From: an uncultured Collinsella sp.
Lineage (GTDB): Bacteria > Actinomycetota > Coriobacteriia > Coriobacteriales > Coriobacteriaceae
DNA: 64,000 bases
Direction: 5' to 3'
Assembly: GCA_958421275.1 (NCBI GenBank)
Contig: CATZLI010000006.1
Coordinates: 1-64,000 of the forward strand
A program made the position numbers and the translations under genes. Below are positions 24,623 through 34,420 of the stretch, piece by piece (the first letter of the stretch is position 1; each line of letters opens with the position of its first letter). The notes under the pieces are model-generated. The model saw only the letters and a list, made by a program, of their open reading frames with translations. It ran no database searches and had not been told where the DNA came from.

Positions 24623-24708
24623 AGGATTGGGCACTCATTTTGCACTCTCGAAGTCCCCTCATTCCCTAAAAAGTTCTTAAAACAGCCTTAAAGGCGTTTC
24701 AACTCGCG

Positions 24709-24737
24709 TTGACAGCGTAAAATACGCATGTTTGAAT
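24709..24737 (+). promoter_or_regulatory. Putative promoter of the Pel operon
   Basis: Perfect -35 TTGACA (24709-24714), 17-base spacer, weak -10 TTGAAT (24732-24737), 35 bases before the first start codon. The only good promoter match in the region. Confidence 0.6.
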
Positions 24738-24771
24738 ATGTCTAAAGTGGATTTTAGGGGGGGAGTGCGCC

Positions 24772-26910
24772 ATGGAGGTGCTGGTTGTTGGCAACACCGC
24801 ATATGTTGACGATGACTTTTGTGCCAAGGCGTTCCCCGGGGACCATGTCCAGGTCGTCGCTGCCGCGGAAGCGCGCCGCGACGAGTCATCGCCCCATGCC
24901 TCGTGGAAAGAGCTTCTGCAACACCTGGATCAGGCCTACGAGTTCGACCGCGTGGTCTACCTATCCAATTACCTTACCCCGCATACCGATACCGTGGGCG
25001 ATATCGAGACGCTGCGCTCGGTCTTTCGTGCGTGCGCGGGTCGCCGGGTCCAACTGCTGTATGTAGCGGGGCCCGCGGGTGCCGAGGGCGCCGCCGATGC
25101 CGCGGGGCGAACGGGCAAGGGCATTATCGCGCACGCAGCCAACGACCTGTGCCGCTACTACGCTGCTCGCGAGGGCGTTCAGACCAAGATTCTGCGCGTG
25201 CCGTTCCTGTATACCGCGTCTGCCGCGCTGGAGGACCCGTTTTTGGTGCCGTTGTTCGACGCGTGCTCAACCGGATCGGTCGCTCTGCAGGGCGCGCAGG
25301 ATGCGGCGTTTCCCCTGCTGTGTGCCGAGGAGCTTGCGGTGCTGGTACGCCGTATCTTCGATAGCTGGGATGGTAACTTTGAGACGCTCGACGTAGCCGA
25401 TACCTTCCATCACACGGCGGGTGAGGTGGGCGACGCCCTCAAGGCGCTGTTCCCCGGCCTTGCCGTTGCCTATGGCGATTCTGCCGGCTACGCCCTGCCC
25501 GCCAGCGACGTCGCTCGCGTGCGCTATGGCTGGTTTCAGCGCTATGACTTGCTGCGCGATCTCTCGACCATTCAAGCGCGTTGGGATGCTGGCCGCGCAA
25601 AGAAGGTCAACCCCTTGCGCGCCGCCATCGACCGCATCCAGATGCGCACGCTGCCTATTAAATGCCTAGAGACGGGCGTTGCCTGGGTTCTGTTCGAGGT
25701 ACTGGAGCATCTGTTCTCACAATCGGTCCAGCTCAACGTGCTCGATTATCGCCTGCTCTACGTGGTGCTGATCGGCACGCTGTATGGCTTGGACTTTGGC
25801 CTGGTTGCGGCGCTGCTGGCGTCGGTGGGTTTGGCAGCCAGCTACTTTACTCAGTACGGCTATACCTTCCAGGGTCTGTTCTACGAGCCGTCCAACTGGC
25901 TACCGTTTATTGCGTACTTTGTGGTGGGTGCCGTGTGCGGCTATGTGCAGCTGCGCAACAGCGAAGCCATTAGGGCGGAGCGCGATCAAAACGAGCTCGT
26001 GCGCAACCGCAATACGTTCCTTACGCAGCTCTACCACGACGCGATCGAGGACAAGCGCGCGTACAGGCGCCAGATCGTGGGTCGCCACGACAGCTTTGGC
26101 AAGATCTTTGCCGTGACGCAGGAGCTCGACGTACTCAACCCTCGCGACATCTATCGCAAGTGCTGCGAGCTTCTGGGCGAGATCCTCGAGAACGATTCGG
26201 TGGCGATCTACCATGTTTCGGGCGGGGCATTTGCACGCCTGGTGGCAGCAAGTCCCGCGATTGCCGAAGATGCCGCACGCTCGCTCACGCTTGAGCAGCT
26301 TGCACCTCTTTTGGGCGACGGGGGCCGTTCGAACCTGTGGGTGAACCGCGAGCTGACGCCGGGGCTTTCCATGTTTGGATACACGATCGAGCGCGACGGG
26401 GCACCCGCCGTGTTGATCTTTGTGCGTCGTGCGGCCGAAAACCAAATGACTCTCTATTATCAAAACCTGTTCCGCATCTTGTGCGGGCTGGTCGAAAGCG
26501 CGCTGGGCCGTGCCTTTGACTATGAGGCGGTGGCGCAGGATAAACGCTGCGTTGACGGCACTTGCGTGCTCAAGCAGGCTGCCTTTGGCCAAGAGCTCGC
26601 GGCGGAGCAGGCGCTCGCAGATAGCAAGATGGGGAGTTTTTTGCTCCTGCGCGTGGTACCGGGCATGGAGCCTGTCGGCGAGCTGGTGGGCGCAATCGGG
26701 TCGGCAATCCGCGAGAGCGACGCGGCGGGCTTGGTCGACGGCGACGTGCTCTACCTGCTTATGCGCCAGGCAAAGGCGTGCGATCTGCCCATTATCCGCG
26801 AGCGCCTGAGCGCAAAGCATATTGCGGTGGAGCCCGTCGACGGCGAGGACATCGTGGCGCTGTTGCAGCACATCTCTTACACCGGTGACGGTGAGGGGGG
26901 TGCCGCTTGA
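24772..26910 (+). CDS. pelD: PelD-like c-di-GMP receptor with N-terminal SDR-like domain
   Basis: 712 aa, start ATG 24772 after a G-rich ribosome site. Domains: (1) residues ~1-290, an extended-SDR-like fold that has lost the glycine dinucleotide loop and the Y-x3-K pair (AHAANDLCRYYAAREGV...LRVPFLY remains); (2) ~300-400, four membrane segments (e.g. LLYVVLIGTLYGLDFGLVAALLASVGLAASY); (3) a linker helix; (4) a GAF domain (~450-600); (5) a degenerate GGDEF domain with Arg647-Glu-Ser-Asp650 (RxxD) exactly five residues before DGDVL, which replaces GGDEF. PelD binds c-di-GMP through such an I-site and switches on Pel polymer synthesis. First gene of the operon; overlaps pelE by four bases. Confidence 0.85.
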   Translation: MEVLVVGNTAYVDDDFCAKAFPGDHVQVVAAAEARRDESSPHASWKELLQHLDQAYEFDRVVYLSNYLTPHTDTVGDIETLRSVFRACAGRRVQLLYVAGPAGAEGAADAAGRTGKGIIAHAANDLCRYYAAREGVQTKILRVPFLYTASAALEDPFLVPLFDACSTGSVALQGAQDAAFPLLCAEELAVLVRRIFDSWDGNFETLDVADTFHHTAGEVGDALKALFPGLAVAYGDSAGYALPASDVARVRYGWFQRYDLLRDLSTIQARWDAGRAKKVNPLRAAIDRIQMRTLPIKCLETGVAWVLFEVLEHLFSQSVQLNVLDYRLLYVVLIGTLYGLDFGLVAALLASVGLAASYFTQYGYTFQGLFYEPSNWLPFIAYFVVGAVCGYVQLRNSEAIRAERDQNELVRNRNTFLTQLYHDAIEDKRAYRRQIVGRHDSFGKIFAVTQELDVLNPRDIYRKCCELLGEILENDSVAIYHVSGGAFARLVAASPAIAEDAARSLTLEQLAPLLGDGGRSNLWVNRELTPGLSMFGYTIERDGAPAVLIFVRRAAENQMTLYYQNLFRILCGLVESALGRAFDYEAVAQDKRCVDGTCVLKQAAFGQELAAEQALADSKMGSFLLLRVVPGMEPVGELVGAIGSAIRESDAAGLVDGDVLYLLMRQAKACDLPIIRERLSAKHIAVEPVDGEDIVALLQHISYTGDGEGGAA

Positions 26911-27812
26911 TCTCGCTTGTCGTTGCTGCCGTCTTGCTGCTGATTCATGCGTTGGTTTGCCTGATGCTGTGGACGCTCATGAAGCTGGGCCTGCTGCCGG
27001 TGCGCGGACACATGTTGGCTGTGATAGTGCTGGTGCCGCTGTGGGGCCCGTTGCTGGTGGTTCTGCTATCGGTCCGCAGCGCGGTGTTTGGCGAGGGGCT
27101 GAAAGAGTCTGCGCTGGAGTCGCTGCGCTTCAACGACGACCTGCATCGCAGCATCCTGGTTCACGACCGTGACGCCGATGCAGGCGTAGTGCCGCTCGAG
27201 GAGGCGCTCATCGTCAACGACCCGGCATACCGGCGCCGCCTAATGCTCTCCATGCTCACCGAGGAGCCCGACGCGTACCTGGCGCAGCTGCAGGCGGCTA
27301 AGCTTAACGACGACGTTGAGGTGGCGCACTATGCCGCGACGGCGGTGGCGCAGATCTCCAAGGAGTCCGACCTTAAACTGCAGCAGCTGGAGCGTGCCTT
27401 CAAGACGGACCCGAGCGCGCAAAACCTCAACGAATACTGCGATTTTCTTGGTGAATATTTGGGCTCGGGCTTGGCCGAGGGGCGCGTGGCTCAGATTCAG
27501 CGCCAACAGTACGCGCGTCTGCTTGCGCGTCGCTGCGAGCGCGAGGACGCCTTTGAGCTGCGCATTCGATATGCGACGGCGCTGGCCGATGTCGGACAGA
27601 TCGACGAGGCGCAGGCCGTGATCGACCAGCTGGTGCTCGACGTGCCCGAGGAGCAGGAGGTTTGGATGCTTTGCCTGCGCCTGGCCGTGATGCGCCGCGA
27701 CGGTGACGAGGTCCACCGTGTGATCGATGCGATTGACATGCAGCATGTGTATTTGAGCGCCGACAACCGCGAAAAGTTGGCGTTTTGGCGCGACTGGGAG
27801 GAGGCCCGATGA
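26907..27812 (+). CDS. pelE: PelE-like membrane/TPR protein
   Basis: 301 aa. Two N-terminal membrane segments (VVAAVLLLIHALVCLMLW, HMLAVIVLVPLWGPLLVVLL) followed by a helical-repeat domain (KLQQLERAFKTDPSAQNLNEYCDFL, ALADVGQIDEAQAVIDQLV) of TPR type, the layout of PelE, which bridges PelD and PelG in the inner-membrane complex. Starts at TTG 26907 inside TTGA shared with the pelD stop; stop overlaps the next ATG by four bases. Sequence conservation is low, so the call leans on layout and order. Confidence 0.8.
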   Translation: MISLVVAAVLLLIHALVCLMLWTLMKLGLLPVRGHMLAVIVLVPLWGPLLVVLLSVRSAVFGEGLKESALESLRFNDDLHRSILVHDRDADAGVVPLEEALIVNDPAYRRRLMLSMLTEEPDAYLAQLQAAKLNDDVEVAHYAATAVAQISKESDLKLQQLERAFKTDPSAQNLNEYCDFLGEYLGSGLAEGRVAQIQRQQYARLLARRCEREDAFELRIRYATALADVGQIDEAQAVIDQLVLDVPEEQEVWMLCLRLAVMRRDGDEVHRVIDAIDMQHVYLSADNREKLAFWRDWEEAR

Positions 27813-29689
27813 GCGTGGTGCAACATATCCGCGACCGTGCAGGCCGCTTTCGCTGGATGGGACTCCTCGTGGTGTGGGCTGTTTTTATCGTCATGGCCGC
27901 CGTGCTGCTGATCGAACGCGCCGGCGTGCAGTACAGCGCTGGACAGCACAAGCTGGGCATGCTCGCCGCCAACGATGCGGTGCCGGCCTCCTCGGCAATC
28001 TTTGGCCAAAAGCCCACGTGCCTGGTCATTACCGACTCGGACCAAGATAGCGTCGACGACGTTAAAGATCAGTTCGACCAGATTTTGCTGGACATGAAGA
28101 TCGCCCATCGCGATGTTGATATTGCCACCGACGGTGCGGACGCGATCCCATCGCTCACGTCGTTTGATCGCGTGATTGTGCTTATGCCCTCGCTTGACGG
28201 ACTGGGTACGCATCTGACCGATCTGATGAGTTGGGTGAGTGCGGGCGGCTCGCTCATGCTGGGCATGACGCCAGATAACTCGAACTACCTGCAGGCTATT
28301 GCTTCCAAGCTTGGGATCGAATCGGCCGGATATGACTATGCGACAGCCGAAAGTATCGTTCCGAGCGAGGACTTTATGTTGGGCGGAGGAGAGCGCTACG
28401 AGTTCTCGGATCCCTTCGATTCTTCGCTTTCGGTTTCATTGCGCGATACGGCGCACGTATGGGCAAAGACCGGTGATACGGGCACGCCGCTCATTTGGTC
28501 TAACGATTGCGGCGGTGGTCACACCGTGGTGTGCAACATTGGCATCTACGACAAGGTCATGCGTGGGTTCTATGCTTCGGCCATAAGCTTGCTGGGTGAT
28601 GCCTCGGCCTATCCGGTCATCAACAGCGCCGTGTTCTATTTGGACGACTTTCCTAGCCCCGTGCCCTCGGGCGATGGTACTTATATCAAGCGTGACTACG
28701 GCCTTTCCATTGCCGATTTTTACACCAAGGTCTGGTGGCCCGATCTGCAAAAGCTCGCGCAAAAATACGGCATTCGCTATACCGGCGTGATGATCGAAAA
28801 CTACGAGGACGCGGTCAACCAGACCGAGCCTGCGCGCCAGGCCGATACCACGCAGTTCCGCTATTTTGGCGGCATGCTGCTGCAGATGGGCGGAGAGCTG
28901 GGCTTTCACGGCTACAACCATCAGCCTCTGGCGCTCTGGGATACCGACTATGGCACGCTGTACGTCTACAAGACGTGGAAGAACAAGGAAACGCTTGTCG
29001 CATCGCTCAACGAGCTTATCGCTTTCCAGGACGAGGTCCTGCCCAACGCTCATGGCTCGGTTTACGTGCCGCCGTCGAATATCCTTTCGGCCCGTGCGCG
29101 CAAGCTTATCGGCACCGACGTTCTGCGCATTAAGACCATCGCCAGTACGTATTTTGAGGACGGCACCGACCTGCCGTACGTGCAGGAGTTTGGCGTGGCG
29201 AGCGACGGCATTGTGGAGCAGCCGCGCATTGTCTCGGGCGGCATGGTCGGCGATTCCTATATGCGCCTGGCTGCCGTGTCCGAGCTCAACATGCACTACG
29301 TAAGCACGCACTTTATGCACCCGGACGACCTGCTCGATCCCGATCGCGGCGCTACGGAGGGCTGGGAGGCCTACAAGGGCGGCCTGACCGACTACCTGGA
29401 CTGGCTTACCAAGTTTGCGCCCGACCTGCGTCGCCAGACCGGCTCGGAATGCTCGGGCGCCATCCAGCGCTTTTCGTCGGTGACGGTGGGCGTGGATACC
29501 AGCGCGGATGCCTGGACGCTTAGCCTGGGCAATTTCCACGACGAGGCGTGGCTCATGTTCCGCGCCAACAATGGCGAGCCGGGTGCAGTCACGGGTGGCG
29601 AGATTACGCATCTGACAGGCGATCTGTACCTGGTCAAAGCCACGGACAAGACGGTGACCATTGCGCGCAAGGAGGGTAGCGACAAATGA
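27809..29689 (+). CDS. DUF2194 protein, PelA-type polysaccharide deacetylase
   Basis: 626 aa with one N-terminal membrane anchor (WMGLLVVWAVFIVMAAVLLI). A flavodoxin-like N-terminal part is followed by a CE4-like region with FYLDDFPSP (metal Asp) and GELGFHGYNHQP (metal His pair), as expected of a deacetylase acting on the polymer outside the membrane. In Gram-positive pel operons the PelA deacetylase is encoded as such a separate gene (pelA-DA) at this position. ATG 27809 has GGGAGGAGG ahead of it and a four-base overlap with pelE. No hydrolase domain is present in this protein. Confidence 0.8.
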   Translation: MSVVQHIRDRAGRFRWMGLLVVWAVFIVMAAVLLIERAGVQYSAGQHKLGMLAANDAVPASSAIFGQKPTCLVITDSDQDSVDDVKDQFDQILLDMKIAHRDVDIATDGADAIPSLTSFDRVIVLMPSLDGLGTHLTDLMSWVSAGGSLMLGMTPDNSNYLQAIASKLGIESAGYDYATAESIVPSEDFMLGGGERYEFSDPFDSSLSVSLRDTAHVWAKTGDTGTPLIWSNDCGGGHTVVCNIGIYDKVMRGFYASAISLLGDASAYPVINSAVFYLDDFPSPVPSGDGTYIKRDYGLSIADFYTKVWWPDLQKLAQKYGIRYTGVMIENYEDAVNQTEPARQADTTQFRYFGGMLLQMGGELGFHGYNHQPLALWDTDYGTLYVYKTWKNKETLVASLNELIAFQDEVLPNAHGSVYVPPSNILSARARKLIGTDVLRIKTIASTYFEDGTDLPYVQEFGVASDGIVEQPRIVSGGMVGDSYMRLAAVSELNMHYVSTHFMHPDDLLDPDRGATEGWEAYKGGLTDYLDWLTKFAPDLRRQTGSECSGAIQRFSSVTVGVDTSADAWTLSLGNFHDEAWLMFRANNGEPGAVTGGEITHLTGDLYLVKATDKTVTIARKEGSDK

Positions 29690-31113
29690 GAATTTGCTTG
29701 GTACTCGAGGGTTGCTACCCCTATGTGCACGGCGGCGTGTCTACCTGGATGCACGGCTACATTACGGCCATGCCAGAGCACGAGTTTGTGTTGTGGGTGA
29801 TCGGCGCGCATGCTGCCGACCGCGGCAAGTTTGTCTACGAGCTGCCCGGCAACGTGGTCGAGGTGCACGAGGTGTTCCTGGACGACGCCCTGCGGCTTTC
29901 GGGCGAGCAGCACGAAGCCAGTTTTAACGACCGCGAGCGCGAGGCGCTACGCCGCCTGGTGTCGCTCTCCAATCCGGATTGGGACGTGCTGTTCGATATC
30001 TTCCAGCGCCGTCGTGTGCATCCGCTCTCGTTTTTACAGAGCCGAACGTTTATGGACATCTTCCGCGACGTGTGTCTGACCGAGTACCCCTACACGCCCT
30101 TTGCCGACGCATTCCACACCATGCGCTCTATGCTGCTGCCAGTGCTCTACCTGCTGGGCAGCGAGGTGCCGGTGGCCGATGTGTACCACGCTATCTCGAC
30201 CGGCTACGGTGGTCTGCTCGCCTGCCTGGGCTCGAGCGTTTCCCATGCGCCGGTACTGCTGACCGAGCACGGCATCTATACCCGCGAGCGTGAGGAAGAG
30301 ATCATTCGCGCCGACTGGGTGGTGCCGTCGTTTAAGGACCGCTGGATTCGCTTTTTCTACCTGCTTTCGGAGGAGATCTACCGCCGTGCCTTCCGCGTGA
30401 CCAGTTTGTTCCATAACGCCCGCAAGACGCAGATCGATATGGGCTGCGATGCGGACAAATGCCTGGTCATCCCCAACGGCATTCAGTTCGACCGCTTTAA
30501 GGATATTCCCTTAAAGCCCGATGACGACTGGGTGGACATTGGCGCGGTGGTGCGCTTGGCGCCCATCAAGGACGTCAAGACAATGATTTATGCCTTCTTT
30601 GAGCTGCACGAGCGCCTGCCCAAGGTGCGCCTGCACATTATGGGCGGCGTGGACGACGAGGAGTACGGCGCCGAGTGCCACGCGCTGGTCGATACCCTAG
30701 GCGTGCGCGACCTGATCTTTACCGGTCGCGTCAACGTGGTCGAGTACATGGAAAAGCTCGACTTTACCATTTTAACGAGCATCTCCGAGGGCCAGCCGCT
30801 CAGCGTGCTGGAGTCGCTTGCCGCGCGCCGTCCCTGCGCGACGACCGAGGTGGGCTGCTGCCGTGAGCTGCTCGAAGGTGCTCCGGGCGACGGCTTTGGC
30901 GTGGCAGGTTTTGTCACGCCGCCTATGTATCGCAAGGGCTTGGCCGATGCCATGGAACGCATGTGCACAAGCCGCGCTCGTCGCATTGAAATGGGGGAGC
31001 GCGGCCAGCGTCGCGTTGCCACGTACTTTTTGCACGAGCAGATGCTCGCCAACTATCGCGCGCTGTACGACGAGACGGCGCAAGCGTTTAACCTGCCCAG
31101 AGAGGGGGAGTAG
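29686..31113 (+). CDS. pelF: PelF family 4 glycosyltransferase
   Basis: 475 aa cytoplasmic GT-B polymerase that builds the Pel chain from nucleotide-activated N-acetylhexosamine. Seen: CLVLEGCYPYVHGGVSTWMHGYI at the N-terminus, a PelF hallmark; TEHGIYTREREEEI; the C-terminal AVVRLAPIKDVKTMIYAF, MGGVDDEEY and the E-x7-E motif within SEGQPLSVLE. Length and motifs fit PelF well. ATGA overlap with the preceding stop. Confidence 0.92.
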   Translation: MRICLVLEGCYPYVHGGVSTWMHGYITAMPEHEFVLWVIGAHAADRGKFVYELPGNVVEVHEVFLDDALRLSGEQHEASFNDREREALRRLVSLSNPDWDVLFDIFQRRRVHPLSFLQSRTFMDIFRDVCLTEYPYTPFADAFHTMRSMLLPVLYLLGSEVPVADVYHAISTGYGGLLACLGSSVSHAPVLLTEHGIYTREREEEIIRADWVVPSFKDRWIRFFYLLSEEIYRRAFRVTSLFHNARKTQIDMGCDADKCLVIPNGIQFDRFKDIPLKPDDDWVDIGAVVRLAPIKDVKTMIYAFFELHERLPKVRLHIMGGVDDEEYGAECHALVDTLGVRDLIFTGRVNVVEYMEKLDFTILTSISEGQPLSVLESLAARRPCATTEVGCCRELLEGAPGDGFGVAGFVTPPMYRKGLADAMERMCTSRARRIEMGERGQRRVATYFLHEQMLANYRALYDETAQAFNLPREGE

Positions 31114-31116
31114 CCG

Positions 31117-32661
31117 GTGGCCGGAATCGGTTTTGAGCTCAAGCGTCTGTTTAAGCGCAAGGGCCTGTTTGCCACGATGCGCGCTTACGGCTACGCCGGC
31201 ATTGTGTGCACGGGTCCCATGCTGTTGGGCGTGCTGCTCCAGGTGGGTATCTTGGTGCTGTGCGGTCTGTGGGGTGTGGGCCGTGCCAACCAGGATCTGC
31301 TGGTGTGCATGGTGACCTACACACTGCTGGCCTCGCTTTTGCTCACGAGCTTTTTCTCCATGCCGGTCACGCGCTTTTTGGCTGATATGTTGTTTGCCGA
31401 GCGCGAGGACGAGATTCTGCCTTCGTTTTGGGGCTCCAATGCTGTCATGCTCGTTGCGGGCACGGTGCTCTACGGTGTCTTTCTGCTGTTCTCGGGCGCC
31501 ACGCTGCTGCAGGGGCTGCTGTGCCTGTGGCTGTTCAACATTATGATCGTCAACTGGAACGGCATGAGCTACCTCACGGCCATCAAGGATTACCGCGGCA
31601 TCCTGTGCAGCTTTGCGGCCGCCATTGGCGTGGCGTGCCTGTGCGCCCTGGCCGCGCTGGCGCTGGGACTGCCGCCGGTCGAGGGCCTGTTGGCGTCAAT
31701 TGCTCTGGGCTACGGCGTCATGCTCGCCTGGGACGTGGTACTGCTGTACCGGTATTTTCCTCAGAGCGACCGCAGCCCCTGGCCCTTTTTGCAGTGGCTC
31801 GATCAGTTTATGCCGCTGGCGCTCACGGGCCTGTTAACCAATCTGGGACTCTTTACGCACCTGGTGTTTATTTGGGCCGGTCCTATTGGCGTGCAGGTCA
31901 AGGGCTTGTTTTATGGTGCGCCCTACTACGATGTGCCGGCGCTCATTGCGTTTTTGACGATCCTGGTCACGACCGTCAACTTTGTGGTCTCGGTCGAGGT
32001 CAACTTCTATCCGCTCTACCGCGACTACTACAGCCTGTTCAATGACGGCGGCGTGGTAGGCGACATTGTGGTGGCCGAGGAGGAGATGCTCTCCACGCTT
32101 AACAGCGAACTGCGCTTTTGTGCGCTCAAGCAGCTGTTTGTGACCGCGGCGGTCATCTCGCTCGAGACCACGGTGCTGTCGGCCCTACCGTTGGGCTTTA
32201 ACAACCTTATGCACGGGTATTTTCGCACGCTATGCGTGGGCTATGGCCTGTATGCCGTGGGTAATACGGTGATGCTCATCTTGCTGTACTTTACCGACTA
32301 TAAGGGGGCCGTGCTGGCTTCGGGCCTGTTTGCCGGTGTGGCCGGGCTGGCGACTGCCGTGTCGTTGCTTTTGCCGCAGCAATTTTACGGCTTTGGCTTT
32401 TTGTTGGGTGCAGCGGTGTTTTTTATCGTGGCGCTGTTGCGGCTCGATACCTATACCGCCAACTTGCCGTATCGTATCCTGAGCCAGCAGCCCATTGTGG
32501 CGACCGACAAATCGGGCTGGTTTACCGAACTTGGCCGGGTGCTCGACCGTGTTGAGCAATGCTACGAGGACAAGCGCGCGGGCGGTGAGCCGCGCAGTGC
32601 GTTTGAACGTATGGTGGTTCGCCTGTACCAAAAACATTGGGGAGGTTCTGATGATCGATAA
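31117..32661 (+). CDS. pelG: PelG-like Pel exporter
   Basis: 514 aa with about twelve membrane segments. Begins GIGFELKRLFKRKGLFATMRAYGYAGIVCTGPMLL, the characteristic PelG N-terminus. PelG is a MOP-superfamily protein that moves the polymer across the inner membrane together with PelD, PelE and PelF. GTG 31117 lies three bases after the pelF stop, with GAGGGGGAG upstream. The stop overlaps the CotH gene by 11 bases. Confidence 0.92.
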   Translation: MAGIGFELKRLFKRKGLFATMRAYGYAGIVCTGPMLLGVLLQVGILVLCGLWGVGRANQDLLVCMVTYTLLASLLLTSFFSMPVTRFLADMLFAEREDEILPSFWGSNAVMLVAGTVLYGVFLLFSGATLLQGLLCLWLFNIMIVNWNGMSYLTAIKDYRGILCSFAAAIGVACLCALAALALGLPPVEGLLASIALGYGVMLAWDVVLLYRYFPQSDRSPWPFLQWLDQFMPLALTGLLTNLGLFTHLVFIWAGPIGVQVKGLFYGAPYYDVPALIAFLTILVTTVNFVVSVEVNFYPLYRDYYSLFNDGGVVGDIVVAEEEMLSTLNSELRFCALKQLFVTAAVISLETTVLSALPLGFNNLMHGYFRTLCVGYGLYAVGNTVMLILLYFTDYKGAVLASGLFAGVAGLATAVSLLLPQQFYGFGFLLGAAVFFIVALLRLDTYTANLPYRILSQQPIVATDKSGWFTELGRVLDRVEQCYEDKRAGGEPRSAFERMVVRLYQKHWGGSDDR

Positions 32662-34420
32662 GTTGATGTCTCGCCGCTGCCTGATCGAGGCGGCTGCCGG
32701 CGCGCTGTTGCTTTCGGGCTGTTCGTCTCAGGACGAATCCTCGACTAAAAAGGTCAAAAAGCAGGACAAGATTAAAAAGGCCGATTCCTCGGACGGTACC
32801 AAGCATCTGCGCGATAAAGATGAGCTGTACGAGGTCTACGACGACTCGGGCATTGTGACCATGTACCTGACGGTCTCGCGTGGCAACAGCTCCGAGAACA
32901 CCGACCACAGCTGGGCCGAGATCAACACGTACTCGGTGTATGACTATGCCGACATGGGCGTGACGCGCTATCAGGTTATGGGCCTGCTGCAGCCGGGCGA
33001 CGAAGACGGCCCGGTGGCCGGCGAGGTTGGCTATGGCGAGGAAGCGGCCAATGCCACCGTGCAGGTGCGCGGTCAGACATCGAGCATGAACTCGCAAAAG
33101 AATTACAAGGTGGAGCTCAAAAAGGGCAAGGGTACCTGGCGCCAACAGCGCGCGATTGCGCTCAACAAGCACATGGGCGAGGGTATGCGTTTTCGCAACA
33201 AGATGGCCTACGACCTTATCCGTGGGATTCCCCAGATGATGGGCCTGCGCACGCAGTTTGTGCATCTGTGGGTGTGCGACCAGACCGAAAAGTCCAACGA
33301 CACCTTTGAGGACTACGGCCTGTTTACGCAGGTGGAGCAGCTCAACAAGACGGCGCTTAAGGCACATGGCCTGGATAAGAGCGGACACCTGTATAAGGTG
33401 AACAGCTTCGATTTCCATCGCTACGAGGATACCATTAAGCTCGCCGACGATCCCGACTACAACCAGGCTAAATTTGAGGGCATGCTCGAGATTAAGGGCG
33501 ATTCGGACCACACCAAGCTCATCGAGATGCTCGATGCGCTCAACGACGAATCGCAAAAGATCGACGACGTGCTCGGCACCTACTTTGATACTGAGAATCT
33601 GGTCTATTGGCTGGCGTTTCAGATTCTGACGGGCAACTGCGATACGCAGAACCGTAACTGCTATCTGTACAGCTCGCTCAACTCAAATACCTGGTACTTT
33701 TTAGATTGGGACAACGACGGCATGCTGCGCAAGCTGGAGCTGTCTCTTACGGGGTTCTCGGACTATGCGAGCTGGGAGCGCGGCGCAAGCAACTACTGGG
33801 GCAACGTACTGTTCAATCGTGCGCTGCGCAGCAAATCGTTTCGCAGCGAGCTCGACCGCGCCGTCAAGGACCTGCGCTCGTATATGACCGAGGCACGCCT
33901 GAGCAAGATGATCAAGCACTACCGCGAGGTGACTGAATCCCTGGTCTTTGCTTCGCCCGATATTGACCATCTGCCTGTCACCAAGGACCAATACGAGCAG
34001 ATCGCCGCGGCTATTCCCTCCGAGATCGAGGAGAACTATAAGAGCTTTCGCGAGAGCTATAAAAAGCCCATGCCGTTCTACATCGGCGTTCCGCAGATCG
34101 ACAACGGCAAGCTGCGCATTAACTGGGATGCGTCCTACGACTTTGAGGCGCGCGACATTCGCTACACCGTGGAGTTTGCGCGTGACTATGCCATAAGCGA
34201 CGTGGTCTTTAAGGCCGAGGACGTGCTGCTTCCCGAGGTGACCTGTGATGCGCCCGATACCGGCCAGTATTTTGTGCGCGTGCGTGCCACCAACTCCGAC
34301 GGCTATACGCAAGATGCGTTTGACTACTATGTGACCGACGACGGCAAGCACTACGGCATGAAGTGTTTTTACGTGCAAGACGGCGGTAAGGTCGTGGAGG
34401 ACACGTATGAGGAGGGCTAG
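32651..34420 (+). CDS. CotH-kinase family lipoprotein
   Basis: 589 aa. ATG 32651 has GGAGG five bases upstream, overlapping pelG by 11. N-terminus MSRRCLIEAAAGALLLSGC combines a twin-arginine-like S-R-R-x-L-I with a lipobox ending at Cys, so it is probably an exported lipoprotein. The CotH kinase core follows: QVRGQTSSMNSQKNYKVEL, ALNKHMGEGMRFRNKMAYDL, EQLNKTAL, and the metal-binding FLDWDNDGM. CotH proteins are atypical protein kinases of spore coats and surface structures. A fibronectin-III-like domain (~490-570) ends the protein. Likely works on the surface with the Pel products or the next two genes. Confidence 0.85.
   Translation: MIDKLMSRRCLIEAAAGALLLSGCSSQDESSTKKVKKQDKIKKADSSDGTKHLRDKDELYEVYDDSGIVTMYLTVSRGNSSENTDHSWAEINTYSVYDYADMGVTRYQVMGLLQPGDEDGPVAGEVGYGEEAANATVQVRGQTSSMNSQKNYKVELKKGKGTWRQQRAIALNKHMGEGMRFRNKMAYDLIRGIPQMMGLRTQFVHLWVCDQTEKSNDTFEDYGLFTQVEQLNKTALKAHGLDKSGHLYKVNSFDFHRYEDTIKLADDPDYNQAKFEGMLEIKGDSDHTKLIEMLDALNDESQKIDDVLGTYFDTENLVYWLAFQILTGNCDTQNRNCYLYSSLNSNTWYFLDWDNDGMLRKLELSLTGFSDYASWERGASNYWGNVLFNRALRSKSFRSELDRAVKDLRSYMTEARLSKMIKHYREVTESLVFASPDIDHLPVTKDQYEQIAAAIPSEIEENYKSFRESYKKPMPFYIGVPQIDNGKLRINWDASYDFEARDIRYTVEFARDYAISDVVFKAEDVLLPEVTCDAPDTGQYFVRVRATNSDGYTQDAFDYYVTDDGKHYGMKCFYVQDGGKVVEDTYEEG

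Noticed and set aside
24623..24771. c-di-GMP riboswitch before pelD
   Set aside because: No GEMM-like core visible; control more likely through the PelD I-site.
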